Below are positions 60,578 to 64,000 of a stretch of DNA of 64,000 nucleotides, piece by piece. The notes below the pieces were generated by a model. That model saw only the letters and a program-made list of their open reading frames with translations. It was not told the DNA's origin and did not search any database. Numbering within the stretch: position 1 is the stretch's first letter; each line of letters starts with the position of its first letter. A program made the position numbers and the translations under genes. The stretch covers positions 1 through 64,000 of the forward strand of contig JAJFHA010000022.1 of assembly GCA_021775875.1 (NCBI GenBank), written 5' to 3'. This stretch comes from Hyphomicrobiales bacterium. Its GTDB lineage: Bacteria; Pseudomonadota; Alphaproteobacteria; Rhizobiales; NORP267.

Positions 60578-61081
60578 ATGGCAAACACAAATTTGATGCC
60601 CTCCGCGGACACTCGAAAATCAACTATTACCGACGATAAATTGTTCGAGATCATTGAGCTGTTGTTTTTTGCCTATCGTGATTTTGTCAGTGACCCTGAC
60701 GAGATTTTGACCCGATACCAATTTGGCCGCGCCCATCACCGGGTTCTGCATTTTGTCAGCCGCAACCCCGGTCTGCGCATTTCAGAATTGCTGGATATAT
60801 TGAAAATAACCAAGCAAAGCCTGGGTCGGGTGTTACGCCAACTCATCGAAGACGGTTTTGTGGAGCAAAGAGAAGGCAGCACCGACCGGCGTCAGCGATT
60901 GTTGTTTCTGACCGATGCCGGGTCAGACCTGGCCTTGCGTCTTGCCGAGCCACAGCTTCGCCGCATTGCTGGCGCACTGGAAACAGCGGGCCCTGGCAAC
61001 GCGGCTCTGGCGCGGGATTTCCTGTATAGTCTGGTAAACGACGAGGAACATGCCAAGGTCAAGGCAATCATTGAGAAATAA
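60578..61081 (+). CDS. MarR family regulator
   Basis: A 167-residue winged-helix regulator. The core is YQFGRAHHRVLHFVSRNPGL, RISELLDILKITKQSLGRVL and the wing EQREGSTDRRQRLLFLTDAG, with dimerisation helices at both ends. It is divergent from ilvE and is followed at 46 bases by the two-component genes, so it may belong with them. The ligand is unknown. Confidence 0.9.
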   Translation: MANTNLMPSADTRKSTITDDKLFEIIELLFFAYRDFVSDPDEILTRYQFGRAHHRVLHFVSRNPGLRISELLDILKITKQSLGRVLRQLIEDGFVEQREGSTDRRQRLLFLTDAGSDLALRLAEPQLRRIAGALETAGPGNAALARDFLYSLVNDEEHAKVKAIIEK

Positions 61082-61126
61082 CCGGATCAGGCGGCGGCGG
61101 ATATGGTTTGAAGCAGGAACAGGAAA

Positions 61127-61861
61127 ATGAGCAGCAACACCACGCAGATAGCACCTGGAAATTCCGGTCTGGGCGGGGTTGAAGATAATGCGCCGCATTT
61201 GCTCATTGTCGACGACGACCGACGCATTCGCTCCCTGTTGAAACAATATTTGTTCGAACATGGGTTTCGCGTTTCTACCGCCGATAGTGCAAATTCAGCC
61301 GAAAAGGTCATGCGCGGCCTCACCTACGATCTTCTTATCCTGGATGTGATGATGCCTGGCAAAGATGGCTATCAATTCGCCAGTGAATTACGCAAGACCA
61401 GCCAGATACCAATCCTGATGTTAACGGCACGAACAGAAACCGAGAGCCGCATTCGCGGGTTGGAAATCGGCGTCGACGATTATCTGGGCAAGCCGTTTGA
61501 GCCTCGTGAATTACTGCTTCGTATCCGCAACATCCTGCAACGCCGCGAAGGTTCCAGCAATTCAACTCCCGATTTGTTTGAATTTTCCGGAATGGTATTC
61601 AATCTCGAAAATGGCGAATTGCGCCGCGATGGTGATTTTATCCGGCTCACCGAACGGGAGCGAAAATTGCTGAGCATCTTTGCCATTAAAGCCGGTCGCA
61701 CTGTATCACGCACGGATCTGGCGGAGGCCGGAATTGCCGGTAGCGAGCGGGCTGTCGATGTGCAGGTCAATCGTCTGCGCCGTAAAATTGAAACCGATCC
61801 AGCCAACCCGCTGGTGCTACAAACCGTACGTGGTGTCGGTTACCGGCTATATAGTTCATGA
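61127..61861 (+). CDS. OmpR-family response regulator
   Basis: A 244-residue regulator. The receiver has the acidic pair in VDDDRRIR, phospho-acceptor D73 in LILDVMMPGKDG, and TAR and KPF with the switch Thr and Lys. The C-terminal winged helix (RLTERERKLLSIFAIKAGRT, ERAVDVQVNRLRRKIE, LQTVRGVGYRL) is of OmpR type. It overlaps the kinase gene by 4 bases. In related alphaproteobacteria this pair is next to marR and ilvE, as far as I recall. Confidence 0.94.
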   Translation: MSSNTTQIAPGNSGLGGVEDNAPHLLIVDDDRRIRSLLKQYLFEHGFRVSTADSANSAEKVMRGLTYDLLILDVMMPGKDGYQFASELRKTSQIPILMLTARTETESRIRGLEIGVDDYLGKPFEPRELLLRIRNILQRREGSSNSTPDLFEFSGMVFNLENGELRRDGDFIRLTERERKLLSIFAIKAGRTVSRTDLAEAGIAGSERAVDVQVNRLRRKIETDPANPLVLQTVRGVGYRLYSS

Positions 61862-63264
61862 TGGTGGACGTTATCGATAAAAAGAAAACGTCTAACCAGT
61901 CCGTTTATCAGCGGACCACGGCTCTTTTCCCGCAGTTTTGGGGAAAATTCGGGAACCTCCTGAAACGATTTATGCCACGCGGTCTGTATGGACGATCCCT
62001 GCTTATTTTCATCACCCCGATGGTAATCCTTCAAGCCGTGGTTGCCTTTGTATTTATGGAACGCCACTGGGAAACCGTAACCAGACGTCTGTCCCACGCC
62101 GTATCCCGCGACGTTGCAGCTATCATCTCGATCTATGAAAATTTCCCGCATCTCGATGATTATGCCAGCCTGATTTCGATCGCCAAGGAAGACCTTGATC
62201 TTTCGGTATCATTCCTCCCGTCTGAAGACCTGCCGCCCGCCGGGCCAAAACCATTCTTTACGCTTCTCGACCGCACTCTTTCGCGCGAGATCACCGACCA
62301 GGTAAACCGGCCCTTCTGGATTGATACCGTGGGGCGCTCCAACCTGATTGAAATTCGTGTAAAGCTGGAAAATTCCGTGCTGCGGGTAATCGCCCGACGC
62401 AGCCAGGCTTACGCTTCCAACTCACATATTTTCCTTGTCTGGATGGTGGGCACATCTTTGGTGCTGATCATTGTCGCTATCATTTTTCTTCGCAACCAAA
62501 TCAAACCGATCCAGCAACTAGCTAATGCTGCTGAAAGTTTCGGCAAAGGCCGGGAGGTTGATCTGTTTAAACCATATGGTGCCTCTGAAGTGCGCAAGGC
62601 CGCGGCCGCCTTCGTGGATATGCGGGAACGGATTGAACGCCAAATTGAGCAGCGTACAATCATGTTGTCAGGGGTGAGTCACGATCTTCGAACCCTGATT
62701 ACCAGGTTCAGATTGCAACTTGCATTACTGGAAGAAAGCCCGGAAACCGCCGACCTCATCAACGATGTCGACGAAATGCAGCACATGCTTGAGGATTATC
62801 TTTCCTTTGCACGCGGCGATCAGGGAGAGCCGGAAGTGACCCTTAATGTCACGTCACTGCTGCGCGATATCAGAAAAAATGCTCTGGCCACCGGGGCATC
62901 TGTCATCCTGCACAGATCCGAACCGGTTGAGATCAGGGGGCGCGCAGGCGCGTTAAAGCGGTGCGTTCAAAACCTGGTCGACAATGCGGTTAAATTCGCC
63001 GATCACGCCGAAATAACGATATCCAATTCGGATGATACGCTCACCATTCTGGTGGATGACGACGGTCACGGTATCCCTGTTGAGGAGCGCGAAAGTGTGT
63101 TCAAACCGTTCTTCCGGCTCGACATAGCCCGCAATCAGGATATCGGCGGGACAGGTTTAGGCCTCGCCATTGCCCGCGACATTGCACGGGGCCATGGCGG
63201 CGAAATTATCCTCACCGACAGCCCCCTTGGTGGTTTACGGGCGATATTGACCTTACCAATTTGA
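61858..63264 (+). CDS. EnvZ-type sensor histidine kinase
   Basis: A 468-residue kinase. Two membrane helices (about residues 43-62 and 188-207) flank a periplasmic sensor. HAMP follows (PIQQLANAAESFGKGREVDL), then the HisKA box with H275 in GVSHDLRTLITRF, and the ATPase domain (NLVDNAVKFADHAEITI, DDGHGIPVEERE, GGTGLGLAIARDIARGHGGE). In EnvZ-type kinases the box reads HDLRTP; here position 280 is Leu instead of Pro, which could alter phosphatase or kinase balance. It is coupled to the regulator upstream (4-base overlap). Confidence 0.93.
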   Translation: MMVDVIDKKKTSNQSVYQRTTALFPQFWGKFGNLLKRFMPRGLYGRSLLIFITPMVILQAVVAFVFMERHWETVTRRLSHAVSRDVAAIISIYENFPHLDDYASLISIAKEDLDLSVSFLPSEDLPPAGPKPFFTLLDRTLSREITDQVNRPFWIDTVGRSNLIEIRVKLENSVLRVIARRSQAYASNSHIFLVWMVGTSLVLIIVAIIFLRNQIKPIQQLANAAESFGKGREVDLFKPYGASEVRKAAAAFVDMRERIERQIEQRTIMLSGVSHDLRTLITRFRLQLALLEESPETADLINDVDEMQHMLEDYLSFARGDQGEPEVTLNVTSLLRDIRKNALATGASVILHRSEPVEIRGRAGALKRCVQNLVDNAVKFADHAEITISNSDDTLTILVDDDGHGIPVEERESVFKPFFRLDIARNQDIGGTGLGLAIARDIARGHGGEIILTDSPLGGLRAILTLPI

Positions 63265-63292
63265 TTTTCTGAGACCATCAATTGCCATGCGA

Positions 63293-63646
63293 TTAAAACA
63301 GCCGGGCGCCATTCTCGACCTTTTTATCGATTGCCACAAGCACAACCTCGCCCTCTTCATCGGGAAAGCCGAGGGTCAGCACTTCCGACATGACCGGGCC
63401 GATCTGTCGTGGTGGAAAATTTACAACCGCCGCCACTTGCCGCCCCACCAATTCTTCGCGCTGATAATGTTTGGTAATTTGCGCGGAGGTTTTACGGATG
63501 CCTATATCCGGTCCGAAATCGATTCGCATCTTGTAGGCGGGTTTGCGGGCTTCAGGAAATTCATTGGCTTCAACAATTGTCCCAACCCGGATATCGACTT
63601 TCAAAAAATCATCGAAGGTAATTTCAGGCGCGGAATTACCGCTCAT
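63293..63646 (-). CDS. CsaA-type tRNA-binding protein
   Basis: A 117-residue protein that is a single tRNA-binding OB-fold domain (as in Arc1p/EMAP-II). FLKVDIRVGTIVEANEFPEA, YKMRIDFG, SAQITKHYQREELVGRQVAA and GFPDEEGEVVL are typical of CsaA. It binds RNA and has been linked to secretion and chaperone activity. It overlaps the next gene at its start by 4 bases. Confidence 0.93.
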   Translation of the reverse strand: MSGNSAPEITFDDFLKVDIRVGTIVEANEFPEARKPAYKMRIDFGPDIGIRKTSAQITKHYQREELVGRQVAAVVNFPPRQIGPVMSEVLTLGFPDEEGEVVLVAIDKKVENGARLF

Positions 63647-64000
63647 TGTGCGGCTCCCGTTTCACCCGCCACATCTGTTGGTTCTCGCCCATCATCATTT
63701 TTTGCGTCCCGCCGGTCCCGCATCTGCTGGCAAAAGGCTTTGCCGAATGACCGCGCCATCCGCGCCATCTGGATGCCACCCTTAAGACGATTAATCGTCT
63801 GCTCGCCAGAGCGAAGCCGCCGGTCCAGATCAGCCATGGTACGCGCCATGCCCGGATCATCGTCATCCAGCCAGGTCTCAACGCTACGAGAAAATTGATA
63901 GGTCAGAGCCTGCGCCCGCACCAACCCGGACATGCCTTCGATTGAACCACCGGCTGCCGCCAGCATCTTCATCTGTGACCGAAGCGCTACTTTGTTCAGA
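63643..64000 (-). CDS. Partial protein at the right edge
   Basis: The open frame continues past the window edge without a stop, so the visible part (about 119 codons, ending at 63643) is a C-terminal fragment. It contains a helical segment TYQFSRSVETWLDDDDPGMA, then DLDRRLRSGEQTINRLKG and a basic, polar tail. The W-L-D-D and L-D-R-R pattern recalls C-terminal dimerisation domains of TetR-like or COQ9-like proteins, but I cannot decide. It overlaps csaA by 4 bases, so they are likely one operon. Confidence 0.6.
   Translation of the reverse strand, partial: LNKVALRSQMKMLAAAGGSIEGMSGLVRAQALTYQFSRSVETWLDDDDPGMARTMADLDRRLRSGEQTINRLKGGIQMARMARSFGKAFCQQMRDRRDAKNDDGREPTDVAGETGAAQ

Overview
The window looks like chromosomal DNA of a marine alphaproteobacterium (order not resolved). 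Three things point there: the yqeY-dnaG-rpoD block divergent from carA-carB; the trxB-lsrB pair followed by an AbcR-like small RNA, a layout I recall from Rhizobiales; and a VIT/VWA sortase-target protein paired with a class GN 'marine' sortase. Genes are dense, mostly housekeeping, with short overlaps. Everything here is read by eye; no database search was run.

Layout. 0-1.7 kb: a serine recombinase without its catalytic domain, then a CAT-anticodon tRNA. 1.8-3.8 kb: SIMPL protein, one-helix membrane protein, YjbQ and HlyU proteins. 3.9-5.1 kb: a scrappy stretch with palindromic repeats, a doubtful ORF, a 96-bp displaced copy of the rpoD 3' end and a small basic gene. 5.2-15 kb: rpoD, dnaG, yqeY (minus) and carA, carB (plus). 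15.1-22 kb: a quinone-oxidoreductase-like gene between carB and greA, a broken ELM1 gene, a 2OG-Fe(II) oxygenase, trxB, lsrB, a small RNA with C-rich hairpin loops and a terminator, and msrP. 22-28.3 kb: an EF-G-like GTPase lacking the switch II histidine, an aspartate aminotransferase, an enolase-superfamily enzyme, a GT87 membrane protein and a HiPIP.

28.5-38 kb: an orphan protein with a HEPN motif, the sortase target and its sortase, PH-domain and SRPBCC proteins, a cold-shock protein, a sirtuin, a BBP2-type outer-membrane barrel and small unknowns. 38.2-44.5 kb is the main accessory zone: a GIY-YIG nuclease bracketed by palindromic repeats, an AT-rich ApeA-like HEPN gene, uvrB, and a C5 methyltransferase overlapping an HNH endonuclease. 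uvrB thus sits between two likely defence modules.

44.5-64 kb: an Fe-S protein of the QueG/reductive-dehalogenase type, a peroxiredoxin divergent from oxyR, YihY, TauE/SafE, secreted and membrane unknowns, a thioesterase, a TPR-2OG oxygenase, an OmpW-like barrel, a Ca/Na exchanger overlapping a run of genes (SDR pteridine reductase-like, folB, uvrC, pgsA, moaD, moaE), ilvE divergent from marR, an OmpR/EnvZ-like pair, a CsaA tRNA-binding protein and a partial gene at the right edge.

Themes: DNA repair and replication (uvrB, uvrC, dnaG), redox and peroxide defence (trxB, lsrB, msrP, peroxiredoxin, oxyR), and accessory DNA slotted between core genes. The most novel-looking items are the repeat-bracketed GIY-YIG gene, the two HEPN-motif genes, the rpoD tail duplication and the small RNA next to lsrB.
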